A DNA stretch of 64,000 nt, from the NCBI RefSeq assembly GCF_008831285.2, contig NC_045145.1:5082802-5146801 (forward strand), given 5' to 3'. Every line of letters starts with the position of its first letter. The first letter of the stretch is position 1. The stretch is from Nymphaea colorata (Eukaryota; Streptophyta; Magnoliopsida; Nymphaeales; Nymphaeaceae). The position numbers and the translations under genes are program-made. Below are positions 22,871 to 35,421 of the stretch, piece after piece. Below the pieces are notes generated by a model. It saw nothing but the letters and a program-made list of their open reading frames with translations, did not search any database and was not told the origin of the DNA.

Positions 22871-23579
22871 GTGTGGGCGTCGACGGCAGAGTGCACTTTC
22901 CGGTGACCTTCTCCGGCGATCACCATCTTCTCCGACGAACAGCCAAGTGAGTTCGTTCCTTTTTTTTTTTTTTCTCTCGTTCTCTCCCTTGTCACCGCTA
23001 CTCCTTATTCCCTCTTATCACCCAATAAGGAGACAGTGAGGGAATAGGGGTTGGGCGTGCCGTGAGAAGGAGGACCTGATCACGCCTATGTGGAAGGCGT
23101 GATCAGATCCTCATATTGGTCGTATGAAGAGACTATTGTGGATGCAGCGTGACGTGTGACGCTGTGGTTTGTGATGATCGTAAATACAGTTTCGGTAAAG
23201 TCAAGCTGCGTGAGGTGTTGTGGATGCTTTGTGGAGTCTATGTGCTGCTTATAAATTCAGGTTTTTGAATATGATCAGATTTTTTCTATAGATCGTGGAT
23301 ACAAATTCAGTAAAGAAAGGCTGCGTGAGGACTGTTGCTGATCCTTAGTACAAGTTTTTGTTTGATTTCGTGGATTTCTTTGACACGTGGACAGGAAGTT
23401 TTATGAGAACTAGCTGCTGTTATAAGTGGCAGCAGTCTTCAGTCGTTGGGAGCAACAGTCTTCAGTCGTTGGGAGTTCATTCTTGTTTTTGTCATCGGCT
23501 AAATCAGATCTGAAGTGACAGTAATTTCCTAGCCCTCCTTCTTTAAACGTTTGCGTCAATCTGGTCTTCTTTATTTACT

Positions 23580-26500
23580 ATGGTTGAAAACAGTAAATCT
23601 GAAGGGTCTACTGACTACAAGATGGCTGGGAATTCATTCTCTTATGGAACCACGATGAAACTTAATGGCTCAAATTATGAAATATGGTCTAGGGTATTCA
23701 TAATGTCGGTGGCTGGTCATAGGAAGAAATATATTCTTGAGGAGGATGAACCTATTGAGAAAAAAGGAATATATGCTGCGTGGGATGAAGATAATTATAT
23801 TGTTATGTCTTGGATTATGAATAGTGTGGAGTCTCATATAGCCCCAACTATTGCATATTATACCAAGGCCAAGGATATGTGGTCTTTCTTGAGAAAGACA
23901 TACTCGCATGCCACTAATGTAATCAAGATCCTACAACTAGAAGAGGAGTTATGCAACATTCGACAAGGGGATCAGGACCTATCTCAATATTTTGCTACTT
24001 TGACTGCTGCATATGAACGGTTAAAGGCTCTTCGCCCACCTTGCCAGCATTGTTATACATCACACGTTGAGACTGGTATGGTGGCAAAGTTCTTATCTGG
24101 CCTATCTTCAGAATACTCTGTGGCAAAGTCTCAAATTCTAACAGGCAGTGAACTTCCAGATTTAGCAGACACGTATAATAGGCTGAGTCGCTTTGCAGCC
24201 ACTCTTTCTCAGACTATGCATGACATACCAGTCTCTGCACTTGTAATATCAGGAGGACGGGGCCCTAGTTCTTTTGGAGGCACTAGGGGGCGTGGTACAG
24301 GCCGTGGTGCTGGACGTGGCAGATTTCAGTGCTCTTATTGTGGCAAAATTGGTCATCTAGAGGACCGTTGTTGGGACAAACATCCTCACCTCAGGTCTAA
24401 TGTTTCCTTTGGACGTGGTGGAGGTAGAATCACCACAAGCAGAGGTCCTTCTTCATCCCAGGCAACTCATTCAAAGGCAACAATATCTATGGTTGAGTCT
24501 TCTACTGATCCTTCTATATCTATGTCATATTCTCTTAACCTAAGTAAGGATGAATATGATCGTGTTCTTGCTCAGAGGTCTGGCTCTACATCTGCCTCTA
24601 CATCTACCAATGCTGCTGTTGTAGATTCAGCATTCTCTGTTGGTGCTCCTACTGCTGATCCAGGTATGACATGGATGATAGACTCGGGCGCTTCTAGACA
24701 TTGTTGTAATCAACCACAAAATTTTTCATCATTTGTCAGATTTTCTACACCACAGTATGTTAAGCTCGCTAATGGCAAGTTGTCCCCTGTTTTGGGTAGC
24801 GGTGATATTTATCTTCCACATTTAGGCACTATTACACATGTGCTATATGCACCTCAGTTTCCTGTTAATTTGATATCTGTGAAGCAGCTAGCTATCGACT
24901 TACAATGTAAAGTCATTTTTGAATCTGACTCTTGTTCTTTTCAGGACTTACCAACTGGGAAGATGATTGGTGGCGGCCATGAGCATGAGGGCCTTTATTT
25001 TTTGTCAATCCCAGTTGATGTTGCTGCATCTTCAGTCCCTTCCAAGCCTTCTCCCTTCCAATGGCATCTCAGATTGGGTCATCCTTCCGTACCAAAACTT
25101 CGTCGCATGTTTCCAGACATTCCTGCATCAGAGTCCTTCTTATGTGATGCCTGCCAGTTGGGCAAGCATACACGGAGCAGCTTTCCTTCGAGTCAGAGTC
25201 CATCGAGTCAGAGTCCTTTTGATCTCATTCATGTGGATGTATGGGGTCCTAGTCGGGTTCCTTTTCGATCATGTTTTCGATATTATCTTGTTCTAGTTGA
25301 TGATTTTACTAGAGTCAGTTGGGTTTTCTTGTTAAGGGAAAGATCTGAAGTCATATGTATTCTTCAAAAATTTATCAAGGAAATAAAAACTCAGTTTGGA
25401 TTTATTGTCAAAAATATTCGCACTGATAATGCTCTTGAATTCAAGTCTTCCATTCTACTTCAGTTTTATGCCGACCATGGAATTCGACCTCAATATACTT
25501 GTCCACATACGTCCCAACAGAATGGTGTAGCCGAACGCAAACATCGGCAACTCCTAAACGTAGCTCGTACCCTCATGTTACATTCTCACATGCCTGCCTA
25601 TTTTTGGGGTGATGCTATCCTTACTGCGTGTTACCTCATTAATAGATTACCCTCTTCCTCCATTCAAGACCGTATTCCAATTCAAATTCTATATCCAAGG
25701 CGTTCATTATTTCATTTACCTCCCAAAGTTTTTGGATGCACTTGCTTCGCACATATCCTAGGCCTGAACAAAAGCAAACTGGCTGCCCAAGCTATCAAAT
25801 GTATCTTTATTGGCTATTCAGCTAATCAAAAGGGATACAAATGCTTTGATCCCGTGACCAAGAAAGACATTATCAGTGCGGATGTTACCTTCTTTGAGTC
25901 TCGTCCTTATTTCCCTCCGTCAAGTCCCTCTTCATCTGAGATGCATGCACCTATACCTCTTCCTATTCCACCAGTGTCACTTGAGTCATTTCCATCATCT
26001 CAACGTAGGTCACATGAACGTTTTCTTGAGCCTCCGTTGGTTTACACTCGTCGTCTAGGTCCCTCTCTCAACCGTCCACCAGCATCGTCTCAAGAGGTAA
26101 GCTCTACTGATAAGACTGACTCAGGTTTAAGTGATGACTATTCTGCAGCAGATCTCCCTATTGCTATTCGCAAGGGCAAGCGACAGTGTACCTTACATCC
26201 TATATCTAATTCTGTCTCTACTGCTCATCTGAGTACACACTTAGTACAGTTTGATCAAGCTTTATCTAGTCATGTTATCCCGTCCTCGCACCATCACGCC
26301 CTGTTAGATCCACGTTGGCGACAAGCTATGCAGGAGGAAATGGATGCTCTTCTTTCTCGGGAGACTTGGGATTTGGTAGACCCCCCAACACGCTGTGATG
26401 TGGTTGGCTCACGATGGGTATTCACCATCAAGTATCATTCTGATGGGTCAGTTGAAAGGTTCAAGGCCCGTCTTGTCGCAAAAGGTTATACTCAGACTTA

Positions 26501-27811
26501 TGGTGTTGACTTCTTTGAGACCTTTTCGCCTGTGGCCCGGTTGGGCACTATTCGCTTGATTATCTCTCTTGCTGTCCAACGAGAGTGGCCTCTTTTTCAA
26601 TTGGATGTCAAAAATGCCTTTCTGTATGGAGACCTTTCTGAAATTGTTTATATGCAGCAACACCTGGTTTTGAGCGACAAGGGGAGTGTTCCAAGGTATG
26701 CAAGTTAAAGAAGGCTATTTATGGACTCAAACAGAGTCCCCGTGCATGGTTCCAAAAGCTTACTGAAGTGTTATCTAAGTGTGGATTTAGCCGATCCCAA
26801 CTTGATCACTCATTGTTTATCAAGCGAGGCTCAGCAGGACTTGTGATATTGATTGTCTACGTGGATGATATTGTTCTTACAGGGGAAAATGATCAAGAGA
26901 TAGCTCAAACAAAGGAGTTTTTACAGCAACACTTTGTTACGAAAGACCTTGGACAACTTCGTTATTTTCTTGGTATTGAGGTGGCTCGTAGTAATAAAGG
27001 AGTTGTAGTGTCTCAAAGGAAATATGCTCTTGATCTTCTACAGGAAACAGGACTATTGGGGGCTAAACCTGCCACACTTCCCATGAATCCTCGCATTCAT
27101 ATACATGATGATGACTCAGAGCCGTTTGACTCTAGATCTTACAGATCTCTGATAGGGAAACTGTTATATTTGACTGTCACTCGTCCCGACATTAGCTTTG
27201 CTGTGAATAAGTTGAGCCAATTCATGGAAAAACCCCGAAAAGTTCACTGGGATGCAGCTCTAATGATTGTAAGATATTTGAAATCAGCCCCGGGAAAGGG
27301 GCTATGGTTCAAGAAAGGAGAATGTGTTGACATCGAGGCGTATAGTGATGCTGATTATGCTGGATCTGTAGATGATAGGAAGTCTACTACCGGGTTTTGT
27401 GTCTTTGTGGGCGGTAATCTTATTTCCTGGAGGAGCAAGAAGCAGAATGTTGTGGCTCGTTCTAGTGCTGAGTCAGAATATAGGGCTATGGCTCAAACTG
27501 TGGCTGAAATGTCGTGGGTTAGATCACTACTTGTAGAGTTGGATGTCTCAGTGAATCTCCCAATGAAGATGTATTGTGACAACAAGGCAGCTACATATAT
27601 CGCTAACAATCCTGTCTTCCATGAGCGGACTAAACACATTGAAGTGGATTGCCACTATATTCGGGACTTAGTTCAAGGAGGAATTGTTAGCACTATTCAT
27701 GTCTCCTCAGAAGATCAGGCAGCAGATATTCTCACTAAAGCTCTTCCCATAGGCGATTTCCTGAGATGTTGTAACAAGCTGAGCATGATTGACATATATG
27801 CTCCAGCTTGA
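23580..27811 (+). pseudogene. Copia gag-pol of element G, one frameshift
   Basis: A 1042-codon frame from ATG 23580 to 26708 continues in another frame from about 26665 to 27811. Domains: gag with an Arg/Gly-rich stretch (RGRGTGRGAGRGRF) and zinc knuckle CSYCGKIGHLEDRC; protease MIDSGASRHC; HHCC pre-integrase (WHLRLGHP, CDACQLGKH); integrase (HVDVWGPS, RTDNALEF, QQNGVAERKHRQLL); reverse transcriptase (WVFTIKYHSDGSVERFKARL, QLDVKNAFLYGDL, VYVDDIVLTG); RNase H (YSDADYAGS, CDNKAATYIANNP). At about 26661 the expected CAA-CCA-CCT reads CAA-C-ACCT, a single-base loss that stops translation before YVDD. All other catalytic motifs are intact. It may have been mobilised in trans, or the lesion is post-insertional or a sequencing error. 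Confidence 0.93.
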
Positions 27812-27818
27812 GGGGGAG

Positions 27819-27999
27819 TGTTAAAGATACAAAAAAGGGGTTTTCTGAAATATTAGGAAGTTAGGGAAGGTCTCTTTAAATGTTTTGTTACTTTTAGTGG
27901 ACTTCTCTTGTAATTTTCCCTAACCCTAATCTCTTAATAGAGATTAGGGTCACGTAATGCAAGATAACTTTTTGCTGCCTCTCTCTCTCTCTCGTAACA
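27819..27999 (+). repeat. 3' LTR of element G
   Basis: 181 bp, matching the 5' LTR throughout by eye. The inverted repeat is at 27924-27949, and the GAAGC duplication follows. Confidence 0.95.
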
Positions 28000-28156
28000 G
28001 AAGCCAAATGCATCCTTTAGACATGTTTATCGGTTATCACATGTGAATACAAATTTTAGTGAGAAATTGTTGAAATGTGTACTTATGTCTTGTCTAACCA
28101 GAAGCATGAAGTCTTGAACTATCTTATGCTGATGTGAATTTGATTGATTCCCTCAG

Positions 28157-30888
28157 GGAGAAAATATGGAATGGGTAATGTTGAAGTTTAGTTATCCTAA
28201 CGCATCAGTTGAGTTTGGATAGGAGTATTTCTCCTTCGAATTTCAGGTACTTTAAGTTTCTGTGTGATATTATTGACATACTTGGTATAATTCCATTTTT
28301 AGCACTAGCACCATGTTCACTGCAAATAGTTGTACCTATGGCCAATCCATTTATTACTTTAAAATGCCAAAAGTTTTGTTTTGTCAACAGAAAAGCAGAT
28401 TGTGATTGGTGGTAGCTTATTTAAGTGATTTGTTGTTAATGTGATATGATGAAAAGCACTTCATCCTTTTAGTGCTGCAATTTGTGAACCTGTAAACAAG
28501 AGAGATCAGGCTCCGTTATTATGTACTGCACCTATTAGGGTTTGTTGGAAGCTATTTTGCACAGAAAGTTTTGCTTAGCTTGTCCAATGATTAATTGAAA
28601 AGAAGAATATTTGCTTATATTCATAAGTCATTTATTTATTTGCAGTATCAATATGCAAACTACTCAAATCCAAGCTACACAAATACAAGGAAAGGGGTTT
28701 CGAAACTTCTATTGATCAACAAGAGGGCTGGCTTTTCTTTTGCATTATTCTCAAGAGGTATCTCAAAAGTATGTCCTTGTCCACCAGCAGTTCTTGATTT
28801 TCTATTTATTTGTTTTATAACTTCACTTCTCTATCGTGAACATGTTTTTCTTCTACTTGAAGGGTATGCTTAAGTGACACACTGATCTCTCCTGTCAAAA
28901 ATGCTGTTTATGAATATTGTTGCGCTGTGTTCCATGTTAGCAGTATATCTGGTTTGGTTTCATTATGTAAGTATTTTTGTTCCTTGTTTTGCCTTTTGTG
29001 GAAACACAACCCCTCATCCTTGATAGGACAGTGTGTTGTAAATCCTTTATTAGGTAAAATTTGTTATTAATCAATAAATTTAACTATTTGCTTATACGGA
29101 ATATTTGACATGAAGTGAAGCCACACATTCATTATCAACTACAGGCTTGAGGGCTTATCTAATATAATAGACCACAGATGGATGAATAATCCTTCATGAC
29201 AAGGCCATTTTAGGGAGAATGGCTGCTATATAGAAATTTCCATAAAATCTGCTGTGAGATACAAAGTGTAAAAGTTTTGAACCCTAACCATCAAATAATA
29301 TGTATTTCCCTGCTTTACATGGATGATGTCCCAATCTTGTTGTCATTGGCATCCTTCACTGCTTACTAGTATAGGACTATGCCCTTGAGGACTTCATAAT
29401 CGTATATAGTCCAATTAATTGTATGGAATCTTTGTGCAAATACTGCAATATTTTCTTCCAATTAGAGAATATTTGTACTGAACATCCACAAAGATATATG
29501 CTCATTTTCATCTTTATCATATGTGATTAAAGTGTTGTATCTTTGCACAGGTTTGTTTTCTATCCTACTTGTCATTTCTAGATTTGGAATATAGGAATAG
29601 CTATGCTTTTTACTGTTATGGCTATCAATGGCTATGATTTTGCTCTTTCTGTGGGATCATCTAAATAGAAGCTTGATTCTGGTTCTGATTTTAAACCACA
29701 GCCCAAGCTGATTGCAGTCTCAAATACAATTACTTTTGCAAATCCAAAAGCTCCTGTTTATCCATGCCTAGCTCAAGGGAAGTCCTGGAATGAAGTAAGT
29801 TTCTTGCTACTCTAAATCTAGGTGATGTAACTATCAGTTAGGACTTGACATGAGAATGGTAACCATTAAATGTGTTTCTCTGTATGTGCACAAATTCCTG
29901 ATGTTTTGCTTCATCTCATCTGTCAAGGATGATATAATAACTCTATCATATATAAGTAACTAGCCTCATATTTAATATTTTATGGTAGAAAAACAAGTCT
30001 ACAAAGAAACCCTCTGCAAGCCTCCAAGGTAAAAGAAAAACGAGCAGAATAACTATTATTTACCTGATAAAAGATGGAAGGCTAAAGAAGCAAAAGAAAA
30101 AACTGCCCCTTCTGTGCATCATTGCTTCAGTTTCTTTTTTTCGCCCTTAAAATTTTGGATTGAATATTCTTTTTTGGTTTGTTTCATGACCTTTTGATGG
30201 AAGACAATTGTTTGACTAGTTTTTCTAATATCTCAGCATTGATTTTCAATTTTAAATAACTGTCTTTTGCCTTGTCTACTTGTGTAAGAAATTTAAAGAA
30301 ACACTTAATAAATTCCCAAAAATATGTTGAAAAAATTTATTATATTCATATCTTTATTGAAGGATATGCAAAAAGGTGTTATAATGCACGTTACTGTTTA
30401 CAATATTTTGTTTTGCTGTGACATTTTTTGGAAGATTTCCATGTAACTATTAAAGCAGTTAACCTTGTCAAACATGCAAAATCACATACGGGTCCTAATA
30501 TCTGCTGTTAAAAACACTTAATTTTCGATGTTCATCACGCTGATATAAGCCTGATGATATTCATCTCCCTACCACATGCACAAACATGTGCAAAGTGCAA
30601 AAAACATGAATCCATTTGCACAAGCACTGATGAAATGTTAGTTCAATTGCCTAAGTAGTCTAAGTTTTTACCTCTTGGTGTAAACAATCTTTATGAATGC
30701 TGTTTTTTTTTTGTTTGTAGTACCATATTCTTTTCTGACCTAACTCTTTGATTGATAGATGACAGTTACATGGACTAGTGGCTATGATATTCATGAAGCT
30801 CAACCTTTTGTTTCGTGGGGTCCAAAAGGAGGACTAAAGACTCAATCTCCTGCTGGAACTTTGACTTTCAATCGTAACAACATGTGTG
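28157..30888 (+). pseudogene. PAP exons 2-5 (N-terminal domain)
   Basis: Exon 2 (28157-28246) follows CCCTCAG and reads GENMEWVMLKFSYPNASVE, then shifts frame before WIGVF and again before SPSNF, with an in-frame TAG. Exon 3 (28646-28768) reads YQYANYSNPSYTNT and ends LFSRGISK. Exon 4 (29702-29794) reads PKLIAVSNTITFANPKAPVY. Exon 5 (30759-30888) reads MTVTWTSGYDIHEAQPFVSW and ends NNMCG with a split codon (phase 1). Exons 3-5 are clean, with good splice sites and compatible phases. The coding segment normally between exons 2 and 3 (STCP to the C-S-A-P motif) is missing or unrecognisable; a badly decayed candidate with an acceptor-like TTTTTAG lies near 28308-28380. Confidence 0.82.
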
Positions 30889-31738
30889 GTATATTGATTT
30901 TATTTTTTCTTCTATGTTTTGTTTGAAAATGTTACATTACAAATGCAAAATCCGCTAGTATTTATTCTGCCATGCAGATGTAATCACAGTTTTACTGTCA
31001 CCACTTGGTTGCAGTTGGAACACAACATTAAACTTCCAAAGTAAATACTTATAGTTAAGCAAATTAGAATACAATATGAATGTTTTCGATGTTAATGGTA
31101 TCCTGGTTATGCTTCTTAACATAATCAACACAAGAATTTAAGTGGTAATTCTCAAAAACCTGAGGAAGAGAAACTACACTTTGTTCCTGTGTGAAATCGT
31201 TTTTTTTTTGTTAATTGCATGTGATCAATAAATAATGAATGAATGAACCATTTCGTGCTCATTAAAAAGAGTTCATAAAAATTCAACCTTTCTTAAGAGA
31301 ATAAAGGATTTTTGTTTTTTTACATATTCTTTTGTAGGATCTGATGATTATTTAACTTTTTTCTTTTAGAAACTGAACTGCATTCAGATCATAGTCACAA
31401 ATCATATTTCAGAGTTTTAAACGGCGAAGTTTTTCTCGGGTATTATATGGGGAGCTTGAAAAAAATGGAGAAAATACTGTAAATTTTTAAAAAATTAAAA
31501 ATAAAATAAGTGAGAAAGTAATAGCACAAACATAAAAAAATAAGTATATTTTCGACAAATAAAAAATATAAAATGAAAAAAAAACTGATTGGCATTAAAA
31601 AAACATGAAAAAAAGTGAAAAAAAGTTTAAAACACGGTTTTTCATTTTTAATGTTTTCCCAAAAAAACACACGTTTTTTAATTTTAAACGGCAATGTAAT
31701 TTATCATGTTTTTTGTGATAAAGATTTCGATCACCAAG
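30889..31738. other. PAP intron 5 sequence left of element E
   Basis: AT-rich intron DNA of 850 bp before element E. With the 871 bp on the right side (58382-59252) it gives an original intron of about 1.7 kb. Confidence 0.7.
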
Positions 31739-31743
31739 GTTAT

Positions 31744-34700
31744 TGTTTGCATCTCAAAATTTTATTGGTTTTGGAGTGCTTCAAAAAAATTGAGTTTTGT
31801 TTTGAAATAAGAAAGAAAAGGGACTCGCCTATCGGTACGAGGATCGACCGTTCCCAGCGCCTTTACTGGGGGTAATCAACCCAAGGGCTATGTTTATTAT
31901 TGATGCATTTCGTTTTAAATTAAACATCTTTTTTATTCTATATGCGGTGTAGAAAATATTGAAAGTTTGATGTTTCAAACTTTTGAAAAGTTTCTTGAAG
32001 AGTTGCTTGAAAATATGAAATGTTTTGAGGAAAAAGTGGAACTAGTAAATATCATTTGAAAAGCTTGTGAAATCATTTTGAAATCACTTTAATGTTCTCT
32101 TAAAACTTTAAGTAGGTTTGAGATTTTGCTCTAATTCGATTACCACCTACCTAGAACTTCATCCCATCTTGCTTAAGTTCTTTTGGAGATGTGCTTGCGA
32201 TCATAAGTGAAATAAAGTGGGTGAAAATGCATGAATGCATTTATCCTATATGATTGAAAGAATGTAAAACATTCCTACCACAACATTCATCTAAAGTCAT
32301 TCCTACCACAACATACATATAAGATTTCGTTGTTATAATTATTATATATAAGAAGAAAATTTTTTTTTTAAAAAGGGATAGGGATTGTAGACCATCAAGC
32401 ATGATTTCAATATTGGGTCATTACTTGGTTTGTGGTCTTAATGAAGTTGGTAAATGGAAAGTTCGTGAAAGGAGAATGTTAAAAAGAATACAAGAGATAA
32501 AACACTCTTATGAAAAGAAAGAGAGAGAAATAGAGAAAGACATGCATACATGTGTACATACCATCACATACACACATATATGAAAGCTTAAGAGAAAAAG
32601 AAAGATGTATTGATTTGAAAAGAAAGAGAGATGTTAGAGGAAAAGAAAAATATCATATGTATATATGGGTATGAGAAATTTTATAAGAGAAGATATTTGT
32701 CTTGAAAAGAGGAATAAATATTTGAAAGAGAAGAAATGGAGCACATGTACATACGTATTCATGCACATATGAAAATTTATAAAATGGAAAGTGAAAGCAT
32801 AGAGAGAGAAAGATGAGGGGTCATCATGTTGGCATAGATGTATATAACATGTGTATACATCCATACCTTCACAAGATTAGAAATCAAGGAACAACTTAAA
32901 ATTACCAACTTCAAGTTTAATGTTCAAGTTTAATGTGGGCCGAAGGGGAGCTTGGACTCATGCAAGAGTCTAAGCTAAATCCCTAAGGCCATGTTAGAAG
33001 GTTCCTTTTGAAAATGTTTTGGAAAATAAGCATAGAATGTTATTATTTAGTTTGTTGTAAGGGATATATTTTTTCCAACGTTGGGTATGGAAGAAAGCAA
33101 GCAACATAACGAGACACTCGTTACGGTTTCTAATGGGATGATTAAGAATGAAACTAGCATAAAATGACATGCAAATGCATATTAACATATACATTTTCGT
33201 GAGGGTTTATCCCAGGTTGGACAAGTCCCAACCTCAAAAATTAATATGAAAATAAAGAGTCCCCAAACCACACTCTCATTCCTACCATACATTCACATCT
33301 AAGTAGAAAACTAAGCAACTATGCATGAAAAATATATAGACAACATTCAATGAACGAAAAAGAGAAAGAGGATGACGAAAAGTGCAATGTTCAATTAGGA
33401 GGGAGGACATGATGTAACTATGAAATGATATGTCACCTCATCTTCTCATGTTTTCGGTGCACTTGAGTATAGCCTTTTGACTCTAAAATAGAGATTGAGT
33501 GCTATCTTCTTTGGTCATGGGGAGGAAGAGAGAAAAAAAAAAATAAGAACAGGGCTATATTGAAGAAAGAAAATAACAATAACAACATGAATATATTCAT
33601 GAAGGGAAAGAACAACAACAACAAGAATACTTGAAAGAATATGATTTGATCATAAAATAAAATATCATCTCATCTTATCATGCTCTCGGTGCACTTGAGC
33701 ATAGCCTCTTGTCTCTAAAAAGAGGTTGAGTGTTATCTCCTCTGGCCATGGAGAGATGAAGATGAGAAAAAAAAATGAAAGGGATGATGATTACATACCT
33801 CTAATGAGAAATGACCTAAGGAAGATAAACACATTCACTTGAAATCCCCTTTGAGTGAAGCTCCAATATGATGCCTCCAAGAGGGTTGTAGCTTGCTCCA
33901 AGTTGGAGATGAAAATGGAGAGAGGAAGAGGGAGAGAGAGAGCTCAAGAGAAACTCTAAGTCTTCAAGTGAGAATATACTAGAGTTTCTCCCAAGGGCCA
34001 ATCTTGCCCAAGAGGGGGGGGGGGGGGATGAGAGGTATTTATAGAAGATTTTGGAGCCAAAACCCTAAATTTGAATTTTTTGATTCAAAAAGACAGAAAT
34101 CACCCTCTAAAAGGAGGTTTTTGGTCGTAAGGAGGGGCAAATCGGTCTTGTTTACCCAAAAAGACTAAAATCACCCTCTAAAAGGAGGCTTTTGGTCAAA
34201 AGGAGGGGTAAATCGGTCTTGTTTACTCAAAAAGACTAAAATCACCCTCTAAAAGGAGGTTTTTTGTCAAAAGAAGAGGCAAATCGGTCTTATTTATCCA
34301 AAAAGACTAAAATCACCCTCTAAAAAGAGGTTTTTAGTCAAAAGGAAGGGCAAACCGGTCTTGTTTACCCAAAAGGACTAAAATCACCCTCTAAAAGGAG
34401 GTTTTTGGTCAAAAGGAGAGGCAAATCGGTCTTGTTTATCCAAAAAGACTAAAATCACCCTCTAAAAGGAGGTTTTTGGTCAAAAGAGGGGCAAATCGGT
34501 CTTGTTTATCCAAAAAGACTAAAATCACCCTTTAAAAGGAAGTTTTTGGTTAAAAGGAGGGGCAAATCGGTCTTGTTTACCCAAAAAGACTAAAATCACC
34601 CTCTAAAAGAAGGTTTTTGGTCAAAAGGTGGGGCAAATCGGTCTTGTTTATCCAAAAAGACTAAAATCACATTTTAAAATGTGGTTTTTTTATCGAAAGG

Positions 34701-34893
34701 AGAGGCAAATCAGTCTTAAATGCTTGATTTGGATCTGAACTTGGGTTTTAGATCTAATTTATATCTGAAAGTTGTATTTTGGATTTAATTTGGATCTAAG
34801 AGTTGTATTTTGGATTTGAATCTTGTGCTTAAATTTGAGTTTCGCACTTGGATAAAACATCATAATCTTTTAGAAAAATTTGGGGTGATTACA
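31744..34893 (-). repeat. 3' LTR of element E
   Basis: 3150 bp. It aligns along its whole length with 54680-58376. It carries nine 71-bp tandem units (34088-34720), a poly-G run (about 34013-34027 on plus), a TATAAATA box in element orientation (34043-34036) and two copies of a roughly 90-bp box (about 33436-33525, 33669-33760). The short minus- and plus-strand open frames within it are not genes. Confidence 0.92.
34088..34720. repeat. 71-bp tandem array in the 3' LTR of E
   Basis: About nine units, spaced 70-71 bp by the position of the AAAAAGACTAAAATCACC core (34092, 34163, 34234, 34305, 34376, 34447, 34517, 34588, 34659). Each unit includes CCTCTAAAAGGAGG and GGTCTTG..CAAAAAGAC, both capable of short hairpins. 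In element direction the array lies upstream of the TATA box, within U3. Confidence 0.93.
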
Positions 34894-35421
34894 GATGCCC
34901 ATCTTTATTAATAAGCCGGTATTAGCCGTGCTTAGTAAGAAAGATATACGCCACACATTTTTCAAACAAAACATTTTCATAGAAATGTTTCAGGCTTTAC
35001 CCCTTACCTGAATGGGTTGTTTGAGCTTAAATTGCAGGTTTAACCCCTTACCTGCACGGGTTTGCCGATTTCAAATTTAGGTTTAACCCCTCTGAATAAG
35101 TTGCCTTGACTTGCATCGCAAGTTGAACCCTTTAACTTTGTGGGTTGCTTTGGCTTGTATCATAGGTTTAACCCCTTTGCCTGCATGGGTTGCTTTGGCT
35201 TGCATTGCAGGTTTAACTCCTTAACCTGCGTGGGTTGCCCTCATATTGCAGGTTTAACCCTTTACCTACACGGGTTACTCTCAAGCCCTGAGCGATAATA
35301 ATAATAATAAAAAAATGCCATAGTATAATTGTCATGTTTTACGACTAGGAAGAATCTAGATTGAATAATCGATGTGGAAACACAAACGTTTGACATTGAT
35401 TGGAAAATGAATACAAGAGAA

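Larger units (their letters stand above)
22676..27999 (+). mobile_element. Copia element G, very recent insertion
   Basis: 5' LTR 22676-22856 and 3' LTR 27819-27999 are each 181 bp and look identical base for base. The flanking duplication GAAGC is perfect (22671-22675, 28000-28004). TGGTATCAGAGCGGG follows the 5' LTR as primer site, and GAGGGGGAG precedes the 3' LTR. The element lies in the sense direction inside the PAP first intron. It belongs to the same broad family as relic B. Identical LTRs mean insertion recent enough that no LTR mutation has accumulated, yet the polyprotein has one frameshift. Confidence 0.96.

Noticed and set aside
31443-31875. Two overlapping frames at the left edge of element E
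   Set aside because: They straddle the E/intron boundary in AT-rich DNA, so they cannot be a single ancestral gene.
34013-34027. Long poly-G run as a possible regulatory element or G-quadruplex
   Set aside because: It is present in both LTRs at the same place, so it is inherited, but homopolymer length is unreliable in sequencing and nothing else supports a function.
34088-34720. Regular repeats resembling a CRISPR array
   Set aside because: Units are contiguous 71-bp tandem copies without unique spacers, inside a plant LTR.
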